Assembly (NCBI GenBank): GCA_937942205.1
Contig: CALDFO010000227.1
Location: 1 to 7,827, forward strand
Length of the DNA: 7,827 nt
Direction of reading: 5' to 3'
Origin: an uncultured Alphaproteobacteria bacterium
Lineage (GTDB): Bacteria; Pseudomonadota; Alphaproteobacteria; Micropepsales; Micropepsaceae
Shown here: one piece after another, positions 1 to 6,476 of the stretch
Numbering within the stretch: the first letter of the stretch is position 1
Layout: each line of letters starts with the position of its first letter
Translations under genes and position numbers: made by a program
Notes under the pieces: generated by a model
Told to the model about the DNA's origin: nothing
Database searches by the model: none
The model's input: the letters and a program-made list of their open reading frames with translations, nothing else

Positions 1-1105
1 CGGTTTCGCCATCACCCTGCTTCTGGTCAGCGCCGTGCTGGCGCGGATCGGTTTCGGCCGGGCGCTGGCCGCCGCCGCCGTGCTGATGCTGCTGGGGTTC
101 GCCGTGGTGGCGGGGGCGGGGGTGCTGGGCGTGTCGCCCTATACCGCGCTGCTGCTGGGCATGGGGATCCAGGGCCTGGGCTGGGGTCTGGTGGAGACCG
201 TCATCAATCCCCTGACCAGCGCGCTGTATCCGCAGGACCGGGTCAGCCGCCTGTCCATCCTCCATGCCTGGTATCCGGCAGGCGTGGTGGCTGGCGCGCT
301 GATCGGCCTGGCCAATGATGGATTGGTGCTGGACTGGCGCTGGACGCTGGCGCCGCTGGGCGTGCTGTGCCTGGTGTTCGGCTGGCTCTCCACGGTGGAA
401 AAGCTGCCCGATGTGAGCCTTTCGACCGATGCGCCGGTGACGCCGGGCGAGATGATCCGGGCCACCTTGCAGCAGCCCACCATCTTCCTGTGGGTGATCC
501 TGATGATGTTCACCGCCGCCACCGAATTCGCGCCGGGCCAATGGGTGGATGTGGCGCTGAGCGAGATCGTGGGGATGCGCGGCATCTGGCTGCTCGCCTA
601 TGTCAGCGGGTTGATGTTCGTGATGCGTCATTTCGCGGGGCCGCTGGTCAAGCGGCTGTCGAATGTGGGGCTGCTGATCTTTTCGGCGGTGTTCGCCACC
701 ATCGGCCTGATGGCGCTGGGCGCGGCGCGCGATCCGGCTAGTGCGCTGCTGGCCGCCACCGCCTGGGGTTTCGGCGTCTGTTATTTCTGGCCCACCATGC
801 TGGCGACGGTGGCCGAACGCTATCCGCGCAGCGGCACCATGGTGTTCGGCCTGATGGGGGCGGCGGGCGCGGCCTCCACCTATGTGGTGCTGCCGTATCT
901 GGGCGCGGTCTATGACAAGGCGCGGCTGGCGGCGGCGGGCGGCGACCCGGCGGTGCTGGCGGCGGCGCAAGGCGATCAGCTGCGCACCATCCTGACCGAT
1001 GCGGCGGCGGCCTCCTTCCAGGTCGCGGCCTATATCCCGGCGGCGCTGATCGTGATCTTCGCCGGAATCTTTGTCGCGGACCGGCTTCGGGCGAAGAGAG
1101 GTTAA
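1..1105 (+). CDS. MFS transporter, 5'-truncated by the window edge
   Basis: This is the C-terminal part (about 367 codons) of a major facilitator superfamily permease of the inner membrane. The frame is open back to base 2, so the GTG at 35 is internal and the true start lies upstream of the window. Roughly eleven hydrophobic segments are visible. The fragment opens inside a helix that runs into RIGFGRAL, which fits the basic loop after TM2, so about 40-50 residues are missing. The motifs ETVINPLTSALYP and LHAWYPAG resemble the sugar-porter/FucP-like MFS group. There is a long central loop around the KLPDVSLSTDAPVTPGE stretch, as expected between the two six-helix halves. The substrate cannot be read from the sequence. 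The gene ends in TAA and converges on the S46 peptidase across a double-hairpin element. Family assignment is firm; the sugar link is only suggestive. Confidence 0.88.
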   Translation, partial: GFAITLLLVSAVLARIGFGRALAAAAVLMLLGFAVVAGAGVLGVSPYTALLLGMGIQGLGWGLVETVINPLTSALYPQDRVSRLSILHAWYPAGVVAGALIGLANDGLVLDWRWTLAPLGVLCLVFGWLSTVEKLPDVSLSTDAPVTPGEMIRATLQQPTIFLWVILMMFTAATEFAPGQWVDVALSEIVGMRGIWLLAYVSGLMFVMRHFAGPLVKRLSNVGLLIFSAVFATIGLMALGAARDPASALLAATAWGFGVCYFWPTMLATVAERYPRSGTMVFGLMGAAGAASTYVVLPYLGAVYDKARLAAAGGDPAVLAAAQGDQLRTILTDAAAASFQVAAYIPAALIVIFAGIFVADRLRAKRG

Positions 1106-1106
1106 G

Positions 1107-1160
1107 CCCCCTCCGTCTTGCCGCTGCGCGGCAAGCCACCTCCCCCGCGAGGGGGGAGGA
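1107..1160. repeat. Double-hairpin intergenic element, REP-like, possible bidirectional terminator
   Basis: Two hairpins lie back to back between convergent genes. The first is CTTGCCGC (1117-1124), loop TGC, GCGGCAAG (1128-1135), a perfect 8-bp stem. The second is CCTCCCCC (1139-1146), loop GCGAG, GGGGGAGG (1152-1159), also 8 bp. CCTCC at 1110-1114 could pair alternatively with GGAGG at 1155-1159. From memory, the order of a C-rich lead, a GC hairpin, CCACCTCCCCC and GGGGGAGG resembles a dispersed element found in many alphaproteobacterial genomes, especially sphingomonads and Caulobacterales. Only one copy is in this window, so its repeat status is inferred. It could stop transcription from both sides, but neither strand has a clear T-run. 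Confidence 0.6.
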
Positions 1161-1167
1161 AAGGAGT

Positions 1168-3231
1168 TCAGCGTCCCTTTAGCTCCGCCGTCAGCGCCGT
1201 GTTGCCATAGACCTTCTCCAGCGCCTCGGTGATGGCGCTGGTGGCGACCGAGACGGCGCGGTTGACGCGGCCGTCAAAGCCGAAGGCCCCGCCCAGGCTC
1301 TGGATATTGCCGTCGAAGACCGCGCCGATCACCGCGCCGTTGGCGTCGATGATGGGCGAGCCGGAATTGCCGCCGATGATGTCATTGTCGCTGACGAAGT
1401 TGAACACGGTGCCGGGATTGACCTTGTCCCGGGCGTTGACCCAGCGCGGCGCCAGATCGTAGGGCGGCTGGCCGGTGGCGCGCTCCCACAGGCCCTTCCA
1501 GGTGGTGAAGGGTCCGGTGGTCTTGCCATGGTCGGTCCAGCCCTTGACCGCGCCATAGCTGATCCGCAGCGAGAAGGTGGCGTCGGGATAGGTACTGGCG
1601 CCCAGGATGGCGAAGCGGGCGCGGGCGATCCGCTCGGCGGCGCGGTCGGTGGGGCCGGTGACGCGGTTCTCATAGTCGTTGCGCGCCGCGCGGCTGGCGG
1701 CGTCGGTCGCCAGCACATAGCGGATCATCGGATCGTCGCTGGCGCGGATCGCCGCCATGCCGCCGTCCCAGAGTTGCTTGCGGAGCGCCGCGTCGCCCAG
1801 CCGGGAGCCGGCCAGCCGCGCCGCCAGGGCTTCGGGCGAATCCTTGCCCAGGAAAATGCGGGTGCCCGGATCGTCGGCGGTCAGATATTCGCGCAGCTTG
1901 GACAGCCAGAAGGACAAAGCCAGTTTTTCCAGTTCGGGATAGACCGGCTCGGCATCCAGCACCTGCTTCTGCACCAGCGGCAGGCGGCTGTCGCTATATT
2001 CGGGCAGCCGCTGGCCATCGGGCTTTTCGCGCTCGGCGGCGGCGCGCACCAGCCGCCGGGCATAGGAGAACAGGTCCGAGCCGAAGCCGCCGCGCAATTC
2101 CATGAAGGAATAGGGCATGTAGAGCGCGCGGCGGGCGGCCTGCGCCTGTGCGATCTCGCCCCAGGGATCGCCGATTTGCGCCGCCAGTTCGGGCCGCGCC
2201 TTCACTTGCGCCTGAAGCTCGGCTTCGGCCTGGCGCTTGGCGGCGATCAGGGCGGGGTCCACCAGCGCCTTCTGCTGGCCGCTATAGACCTTGAAGCTGT
2301 TTTCGATGCCGAACAGCAGATGATCGGCGATGCGGGCCTGTTCGGGGCCTTCTTCGGCATAGCGGATCAGCCGTCCGCGCAGTTCCGAGAACAGCACCAG
2401 CGTGTTGGGAATGGCCAGATCGCGCAGCGTTTCAAGCTGGGCGGCGGTCAGCAGCCGCTGGGTGGCGCCGGGATTGCCGACGACGAAGACCGGCTCGCCC
2501 GCCTTGGGCGGGCCGCTGCGCCAGTTCAGATGCGCGGGCGTGGCCACCGGTTTGCCGTCCTCGTAGAGACGGACGAAGGCGAAATCCAGGTCGTAGCGGG
2601 GGAAGTTGAAATTGTCGGGATCGCCGCCGAAGAAGGCCTGCTGGAGTTCCGGCGCGAAGGCCAGCCGCACATCGGCATATTTGCGGTAAGTGTAGAGCCG
2701 GTACTGGCCGCCCTGATAGAGCGAGATCACCTGGCAGCGATACTGCGTCTCGCGGCCGGTGCAATGTTCCTTTTCGATCGCGGCGATGGCCGCGTCGCGC
2801 GCCTTGACGAAGTCCTGCCCATCCTTGCCGCTGCCGGCGGCGGTCACCCGGGCCGTGACGTCGGCGATGCTGTCCAGCACCTCGGCCTGCATTCCGGAGC
2901 ACAGGCGTTCCTCGCCGCGGGTGGCGGCGGAGAAGCCATCCTTCACATAGTCGCGCTGGGGTGTGGACAGGCTCTGCGCGCAGCTGCGCACGCAGTGATG
3001 GTTGGTCAGCACCAGCCCGTCGCGGGTGACGATGGAGGCGCTGCATCCCGAGGACAGCCGCACCGCCGCGCCGCGCGCGCGGTCCAGCCAGGGCTGGCCG
3101 ATGGCCACGCCATATGTCTGTTTCACGGCGGCGGCGGGAAAATTGTCGAAGGTCCACATGCCTTCATCGGCGCGCGCGGAAATCGTCATCATGCAGAGCG
3201 CGGCGATCAACGCAGGTGCAACATGCTTCAT
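1168..3231 (-). CDS. Exported S46 family serine dipeptidyl-peptidase, DPP7 type
   Basis: The 687-aa product is full length for peptidase family S46, whose members release dipeptides from peptide N-termini in the periplasm. The ATG at 3231 is chosen because GGGGGAA (3238-3244) sits six bases upstream and it begins a signal peptide (MKHVAPALIAALCMM, cleavage likely after SARA). The ATGs at 3255 and 3270 lack this. The chymotrypsin-like triad is visible: His79 in LVLTNHHC, Asp216 in PRYDLDFAF and Ser623 in GGNSGSP. Cys63 and Cys80 may form the disulfide that flanks the catalytic His in this fold. Residues about 230-560 form the helical insertion of the family. Position +18 from the catalytic Ser is Gly641 (VFDGN). 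The family rule is Gly here for DPP7, which prefers hydrophobic P1, and Arg for DPP11, which prefers Asp/Glu. The gene is divergent from the aldolase-like gene and probably monocistronic. Confidence 0.95.
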   Translation of the reverse strand: MKHVAPALIAALCMMTISARADEGMWTFDNFPAAAVKQTYGVAIGQPWLDRARGAAVRLSSGCSASIVTRDGLVLTNHHCVRSCAQSLSTPQRDYVKDGFSAATRGEERLCSGMQAEVLDSIADVTARVTAAGSGKDGQDFVKARDAAIAAIEKEHCTGRETQYRCQVISLYQGGQYRLYTYRKYADVRLAFAPELQQAFFGGDPDNFNFPRYDLDFAFVRLYEDGKPVATPAHLNWRSGPPKAGEPVFVVGNPGATQRLLTAAQLETLRDLAIPNTLVLFSELRGRLIRYAEEGPEQARIADHLLFGIENSFKVYSGQQKALVDPALIAAKRQAEAELQAQVKARPELAAQIGDPWGEIAQAQAARRALYMPYSFMELRGGFGSDLFSYARRLVRAAAEREKPDGQRLPEYSDSRLPLVQKQVLDAEPVYPELEKLALSFWLSKLREYLTADDPGTRIFLGKDSPEALAARLAGSRLGDAALRKQLWDGGMAAIRASDDPMIRYVLATDAASRAARNDYENRVTGPTDRAAERIARARFAILGASTYPDATFSLRISYGAVKGWTDHGKTTGPFTTWKGLWERATGQPPYDLAPRWVNARDKVNPGTVFNFVSDNDIIGGNSGSPIIDANGAVIGAVFDGNIQSLGGAFGFDGRVNRAVSVATSAITEALEKVYGNTALTAELKGR

Positions 3232-3250
3232 CGGAAATTCCCCCGTGATG

Positions 3251-3266
3251 GACATTATGTAATGTC
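3251..3266. promoter_or_regulatory. Palindromic operator candidate upstream of the S46 peptidase
   Basis: GACATTA-TG-TAATGTC is a perfect 7-2-7 inverted repeat, AT-rich within very GC-rich DNA. It ends 20 bases upstream of the peptidase start. On the minus strand it contains TACATAAT, which could serve as a -10 region, although no good -35 partner was found. A dimeric repressor bound here would block expression of the peptidase. No regulator is identified. Confidence 0.45.
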
Positions 3267-3292
3267 GCATCGCACTCTTGCGCGCCGCGATG

Positions 3293-3330
3293 CGCGTGAA
3301 AAGAGGCGATGCCGCAATTCCGCGTGAAAA
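3293..3330. repeat. Ten-base direct repeat CGCGTGAAAA, two copies
   Basis: CGCGTGAAAA occurs at 3293-3302 and exactly again at 3321-3330, 28 bases apart, inside the divergent control region. Each copy is preceded within a short distance by a GCGATGC or GCGATGCC element (3287 and 3306). Direct repeats near whole-turn spacing can be tandem sites for a response regulator or a similar activator. Chance recurrence is possible. Confidence 0.35.
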
Positions 3331-3408
3331 AAATGGAAGATACGGGTTTCCCCTGACGGCTTTTCATAGCAACCTGCCATCCTTCCATGAACAGGGGCGT
3401 GAATTCAT

Positions 3409-3436
3409 GCGTCCCGCTCAAGAGAAAGAGGGACGC
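3409..3436 (+). promoter_or_regulatory. Leader hairpin overlapping the aldolase-like gene's ribosome binding site
   Basis: GCGTCCC (3409-3415) and GGGACGC (3430-3436) form a perfect 7-bp stem around a 14-base A/G-rich loop, ending four bases before the ATG at 3441. The 3' arm contains the GGGA of the only Shine-Dalgarno-like sequence (GAGGGA, 3428-3433). Folding would therefore mask the ribosome binding site. The structure is clear in the sequence; a regulatory role is inferred. Confidence 0.4.
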
Positions 3437-3440
3437 TTCC

Positions 3441-4466
3441 ATGAAATTCAAGCATCTGATGATGGCCGGCATGTCCGCCGCCCTGATCGGCGCGGCCGCG
3501 CCCGCGAGCGCGCAGCAGGTGGCGCCGCCTTCCCCCGCCGCCAACGCCCAGCCCACGATGCCCACCAAGACCACCCGCACCGGCAAGCATGTCAACCGCA
3601 TCATCGACATGTGGCTGAAGGGCCAGCCGGTCTATTACGCCCAGATCAGCGGCGGCGGCTATGAGAAGGGCAAGGAGATGGCGGCGACCAAGGCCGACTA
3701 CATCACCTATGAAATGGAACACGGCCCGCTCGACTTCAAGGAATTGCAGGAGTTCATGCGCGGCCTGGTGGAAGCCGGTCCCACCCGCACCGGCCACAAG
3801 ACCCCGGCGGTGATCGTCACCCTGCCGATTTCGGGCACCAATGACGCGGTGCGCGCCAATGCCTGGATGATCCAGCAGACCCTGGCGGCGGGCGTGCACG
3901 GCATCCTGCTGTGCAATGCCGAGTCGCCGGAAGCTGTTCGCCTGATGATCGAAGCCTCGCGCTATCCCTTCGCGCCGCTCGTTTCGGGCCTGGCCCAGGG
4001 TACGCGCGGCAACGGCAGCCAGGGCTATGCCTCGCGCATGTGGGGCGTCAGCGCGCAGGAATATCTGCGGATCGCCGAACCGTGGCCGCTCAATCCCGAT
4101 GGCGAACTACTGTTCGGCCTGAAGATCGAGAATCCGCGCGCCGACGCCAATGTGGAAACGCTGGTCCGCGTGCCGGGCATCTCCTTCGCCGAATGGGGTC
4201 CGGGCGACCACAGCTTCTTCATGATGGGCCGCCCCGGCACCTATGACGCCAGCCATTACAGCGGCGCCATGCAGCAGGTGCGCGCCCGCGTGCTGGCGGC
4301 GACCAAGGCGGCGAACATCAAGTTCCTCAATGCCTGCAGCGCCGATCCCAAGAGCGACAATTATGTCGTCAATCAGATCAAGGACGGCACCATGATCTGC
4401 ACCGGCGGCGACACCGACGCGGCGGATGTGGGGCGCAAGTTCTCCAACCGCACCGATCCGTTCTGA
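3441..4466 (+). CDS. Exported HpcH/HpaI aldolase-fold protein
   Basis: The 341-aa product belongs to the HpcH/HpaI aldolase / citrate lyase beta family, which cleaves or forms C-C bonds with pyruvate-like substrates using a metal. The ATG at 3441 is chosen over the in-frame ATG at 3387: it has GAGGGA upstream and starts a clean signal peptide (MKFKHLMMAGMSAALIG, cleavage after ASA, about residue 24). Aligned by eye with HpaI, His94 (EMEHGPLDF) matches the catalytic His. Glu230 (LKIEN) and Asp256 (WGPGDHS) match the metal ligands. AGVHGILLCNAES and EASRYPF match the barrel core. The Arg that holds the pyruvate carboxylate appears to be Thr127 (VIVTLPI), so the usual aldolase chemistry is doubtful. 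Most family members are cytoplasmic, so export to the periplasm is odd. The gene is probably monocistronic, closed by the terminator at 4510. Fold is well supported; substrate is unknown. Confidence 0.87.
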   Translation: MKFKHLMMAGMSAALIGAAAPASAQQVAPPSPAANAQPTMPTKTTRTGKHVNRIIDMWLKGQPVYYAQISGGGYEKGKEMAATKADYITYEMEHGPLDFKELQEFMRGLVEAGPTRTGHKTPAVIVTLPISGTNDAVRANAWMIQQTLAAGVHGILLCNAESPEAVRLMIEASRYPFAPLVSGLAQGTRGNGSQGYASRMWGVSAQEYLRIAEPWPLNPDGELLFGLKIENPRADANVETLVRVPGISFAEWGPGDHSFFMMGRPGTYDASHYSGAMQQVRARVLAATKAANIKFLNACSADPKSDNYVVNQIKDGTMICTGGDTDAADVGRKFSNRTDPF

Positions 4467-4509
4467 TCTATTTCGACGCCTTCCGGCCGGTTCCCCCGGT
4501 TGTGACAGG

Positions 4510-4543
4510 AATGGCGGCGCGGACACCCCGCGCCGCCATTTTT
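4510..4543 (+). terminator. Rho-independent terminator after the aldolase-like gene
   Basis: A 13-bp perfect stem, AATGGCGGCGCGG (4510-4522) with CCGCGCCGCCATT (4528-4540), surrounds the loop ACACC and runs into a T-run through 4543. It lies 44 bases after the aldolase-like stop codon and before the small PRC-barrel gene, so the two are probably transcribed separately. Confidence 0.88.
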
Positions 4544-4599
4544 GCATCCGAAAGCCTGCTGCCACGTTTTCCATGGGTGACCTTCCAGGAGGTTCCCGC

Positions 4600-4956
4600 A
4601 TGTCTTTGCGCAGATGTTTGCTGGTTGCCGCCGTCGCAACCTGTCCCGCTTTAGCCCAAGCCCAAGAGGCAGGACCGGATTTCGCGCCGGTCGCGCTCAA
4701 CAGCTTCTCCCACGCTCCGGCGGCGATCGTCCGGGCGCCGGTCTATGACCAGCATGGCCGCGTGATTGGCCGGGTGGTGCGGGTGCAGGCCGATCAGGAC
4801 GGCAAACCGTCCGCTCTCAGTATCCGCTCCGGCAATGGCGGCCCGCTTGTGGTGGTGTCGGCGGCAGCCGTCGGCTACGACCAGCCCCGCAATATCATCG
4901 TCACCAGCGCCCAGGATGCCCGCATTGCAGAACTGTCACGGGCGGACGGCGGTTAG
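4600..4956 (+). CDS. Small exported PRC-barrel-like protein
   Basis: This is a 118-aa protein. The ATG at 4600 is supported by a perfect AGGAGG (4587-4592) seven bases upstream. The in-frame ATGs at 4573 and 4426 are rejected because one has no such site and the other lies inside the aldolase-like gene. Residues 1-21 are a signal peptide (MSLRRCLLVAAVATCPALAQA). Residues about 44-110 resemble a PRC barrel: APVYDQHGRVIGRVVRV, then a DQDGKPSALSI strand, then GGPLVVVSAAAVGYD. PRC barrels are small beta-barrels that bind other proteins or RNA, and exported single-domain forms are common in alphaproteobacteria with unknown roles. No catalytic residues or lipobox are evident. The domain call is by pattern only and moderately sure. 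Confidence 0.8.
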   Translation: MSLRRCLLVAAVATCPALAQAQEAGPDFAPVALNSFSHAPAAIVRAPVYDQHGRVIGRVVRVQADQDGKPSALSIRSGNGGPLVVVSAAAVGYDQPRNIIVTSAQDARIAELSRADGG

Positions 4957-5027
4957 TGTGACGCGGACGGGGTAGCAAGAGTTCCCGCCGCGCGGTAGGA
5001 TCGCCGCCGATATATGCGGGGATTTTG

Positions 5028-5993
5028 ATGGATATTGTGGCTCTGGTCCTGGTTGCGCTGGCCGCGATCATTCTGTTCAACGCGATCAAGATCGTGCCCC
5101 AGGGCCGCGAATATACGGTGGAACGTCTGGGCCGCTATACCCGCACCCTCAAGCCCGGCCTGGCCTTCCTGACGCCTTTTGTCGAAGGCGTCGGCCGCAA
5201 GATGAACATGATGGAACAGGTGATGGATGTGCCCCAGCAGGACGTCATCACCAAGGACAACGTCTCGGTGCGGGTGGACGGCATCGTCTTCATCCAGGTG
5301 ATGGACGCCGCCCAGGCCGCCTATCGGGTGGACAATCTGCATTTCGCCATCACCCAGCTGTCCCAGACCAACCTGCGTACCGTGGTCGGCTCGATGGACC
5401 TGGACGAGGTGCTGTCCCAGCGCGACGCCATCAATACGCGTCTGCTCTCCACCATCGACCATGCCACCAATCCCTGGGGCGTGAAGGTGACGCGCATCGA
5501 GATCAAGGATCTGGTGCCGCCGCCCGACATCACCAATGCGATGGCGCGCCAGATGAAGGCCGAGCGCGAGCGCCGCGCCGTGCTGCTGGAAGCCGACGGC
5601 GAAAAGCAGGCCGCCATCACCCGCGCCGAGGGCGCCAAGCAGGCCGCCATCCTGCAGGCCGAGGGCCGCCGCGAGGCCGCCTTCCGCGACGCCGAGGCGC
5701 GCGAACGCGAGGCCCAGGCCGAAGCCAAGGCCACCGCGCTGGTGTCGGAAGCCATCGCCCAGGGCGACGTCAACGCCATCAACTATTTCGTGGCGCAGAA
5801 GTATGTCGAGGCCTTCGCCGAACTGGCGCGCAGCCCGCAGCAGAAGACGGTAATCGTGCCGGCCGACATGGCGGGCCTGACCGGCTCCATCGCGGGCATC
5901 GGCGAACTGGTCAAGACGGTGGCGGGCGACGGGCCGCGCCCGGGCGGCAATCCGCCCGCCCAGCCGCGCCGCTCCGTGCCGCAGGTGGGCTGA
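5028..5993 (+). CDS. qmcA: SPFH/Band 7 membrane protein, QmcA-like
   Basis: The 321-aa product is a stomatin/prohibitin-family protein that oligomerises on the inner membrane and is linked in other bacteria to membrane microdomains and quality control of membrane proteins. Residues 3-20 form one N-terminal membrane helix. It is followed by the family signature IVPQGREYTVERLGRYTRTLKPG, the SPFH domain to about 170, and an Ala/Glu/Arg-rich coiled coil at about 172-240 with EGxKQAAI-type repeats. The C-terminal part has AINYFVAQKYVEAFAELA and a Pro/Arg-rich tail. Length is typical of QmcA (YbbK). The ATG at 5028 follows GGGGA at 5018-5022. The TTG three bases earlier is also possible but less likely. 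The NfeD gene begins one base after its stop, the usual partnership. It may be transcribed from the 71-base gap after the PRC gene. Confidence 0.95.
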   Translation: MDIVALVLVALAAIILFNAIKIVPQGREYTVERLGRYTRTLKPGLAFLTPFVEGVGRKMNMMEQVMDVPQQDVITKDNVSVRVDGIVFIQVMDAAQAAYRVDNLHFAITQLSQTNLRTVVGSMDLDEVLSQRDAINTRLLSTIDHATNPWGVKVTRIEIKDLVPPPDITNAMARQMKAERERRAVLLEADGEKQAAITRAEGAKQAAILQAEGRREAAFRDAEAREREAQAEAKATALVSEAIAQGDVNAINYFVAQKYVEAFAELARSPQQKTVIVPADMAGLTGSIAGIGELVKTVAGDGPRPGGNPPAQPRRSVPQVG

Positions 5994-5994
5994 G

Positions 5995-6438
5995 ATGGAG
6001 TGGCTGCTGCTGCACCCCTTCGCCCTGTGGCTGGTGGTGTGCGCGATCCTGCTGACCTTCGAGGTCTCCACCGATTCCGGCTGGCTGTTGTGGCCGGCGG
6101 GATCGGCGGCGCTGACCGCCGCGCTGGTGTGGGGCTGGCCGCTGGACATCTATCTGCAACTGGTCGTCTTCGCGCTGCTGACCATCGTCACCACCCTGGG
6201 CGGGCGGCGGCTGTTTCCCCGCGTACAGGCGGAAGGCGACGACATCAATGATACCCGCGCCCGGCTGGCGGGCAGCGAAGGCGTCACGGCGGGCGATTTC
6301 GCCAGCGGCAACGGCCGCGTGCTGGTGGACGGCAAGGACTGGGCGGCGGAGGTGGAGGGCGACGGTGTGCTTGCGCCCGGCACCCGCGTCGCGGTGGTGC
6401 GCGTGGGCGGGGCGCGGCTGACGGTGCGACCGCTTTAG
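5995..6438 (+). CDS. NfeD family membrane protein, partner of QmcA
   Basis: This 147-aa protein is the short NfeD type (YbbJ-like, without the ClpP-like protease domain). It has membrane segments at about 5-23, 29-47 and 51-69. A short linker leads to a C-terminal OB-fold domain at about 88-147 (LAGSEGVTAGDF, then GNGRVLVDGKDWAAEVEGDG, then LAPGTRVAVVRVGGARLTVRPL). In this family the OB domain is thought to interact with the neighbouring SPFH protein. Its ATG lies one base after the qmcA stop, so translation is probably coupled and the two are one operon. The stop codon touches the -35 box of the following padR gene, and no terminator is seen, so readthrough into padR is possible. Confidence 0.92.
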   Translation: MEWLLLHPFALWLVVCAILLTFEVSTDSGWLLWPAGSAALTAALVWGWPLDIYLQLVVFALLTIVTTLGGRRLFPRVQAEGDDINDTRARLAGSEGVTAGDFASGNGRVLVDGKDWAAEVEGDGVLAPGTRVAVVRVGGARLTVRPL

Positions 6439-6476
6439 TTGACCGCCGCCGCTGCGGCGCCTACCTTGTAGGTCTA
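6439..6476 (+). promoter_or_regulatory. Compact padR promoter with overlapping palindrome; near-leaderless transcript
   Basis: TTGACC (6439-6444) starts directly after the nfeD stop codon and is a good -35 box. Seventeen bases later TACCTT (6462-6467) can serve as a weak -10 box. The inverted repeat CCTAC-CTT-GTAGG (6460-6472) overlaps that -10 region and is a candidate operator for PadR autoregulation. Transcription would begin at about 6474-6477, leaving almost no leader before the ATG at 6477. Only a weak AGG (6470-6472) precedes that ATG. The boxes are seen; promoter activity and PadR binding are inferred. Confidence 0.5.

Larger units (their letters stand above)
3232..3440. promoter_or_regulatory. 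Divergent intergenic control region
   Basis: These 209 bases separate the divergent S46 peptidase and aldolase-like genes, so both promoters must lie here unless transcription comes from further away. No convincing -35/-10 pair was found for either direction. The region holds a 7-2-7 palindrome at 3251-3266, GCATCGC (3267-3273) inverted as GCGATGC (3287-3293), and GCGATGC again at 3306-3312. It also holds the ten-base direct repeat CGCGTGAAAA at 3293-3302 and 3321-3330, and a leader hairpin at 3409-3436. The density of short repeats is unusual and suggests operator sites; the individual roles are inference. Confidence 0.5.

Noticed and set aside
3232..3270. Upstream starts of the S46 peptidase at 3255 and 3270
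   Set aside because: They would bury the signal peptide and lack an SD sequence. They also run through the palindrome at 3251-3266.
1528..3327. Long open frame (about 600 codons) on the + strand opposite the S46 peptidase
   Set aside because: It lies antisense to a clearly real gene with an intact catalytic triad. Long antisense frames are expected in GC-rich coding DNA, and the translation shows no recognisable domain.
3340..3400. CTGACG at 3353 considered as a -35 box for the aldolase-like gene
   Set aside because: No -10-like hexamer occurs at a suitable distance.
3387..3440. Upstream in-frame ATG of the aldolase-like gene
   Set aside because: It would put 18 polar residues before a normal signal peptide. 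The ATG at 3441 has the better-placed ribosome binding site.
4426..4599. Upstream starts of the PRC-barrel gene at 4426 and 4573
   Set aside because: The first overlaps the aldolase-like gene and reads through the terminator. The ATG at 4600 has a perfect AGGAGG site and begins the signal peptide.
4953..6149. Long open frame on the - strand opposite qmcA and the start of nfeD
   Set aside because: The His/Gly/Leu-rich translation is a typical shadow of GC-rich coding sequence. The + strand genes are textbook family members.
6445..6459. CGCCGC-T-GCGGCG inverted repeat after nfeD, considered as a terminator
   Set aside because: The stem is short with a one-base loop and no T-run. It lies in the promoter spacer and is more likely a composition effect.
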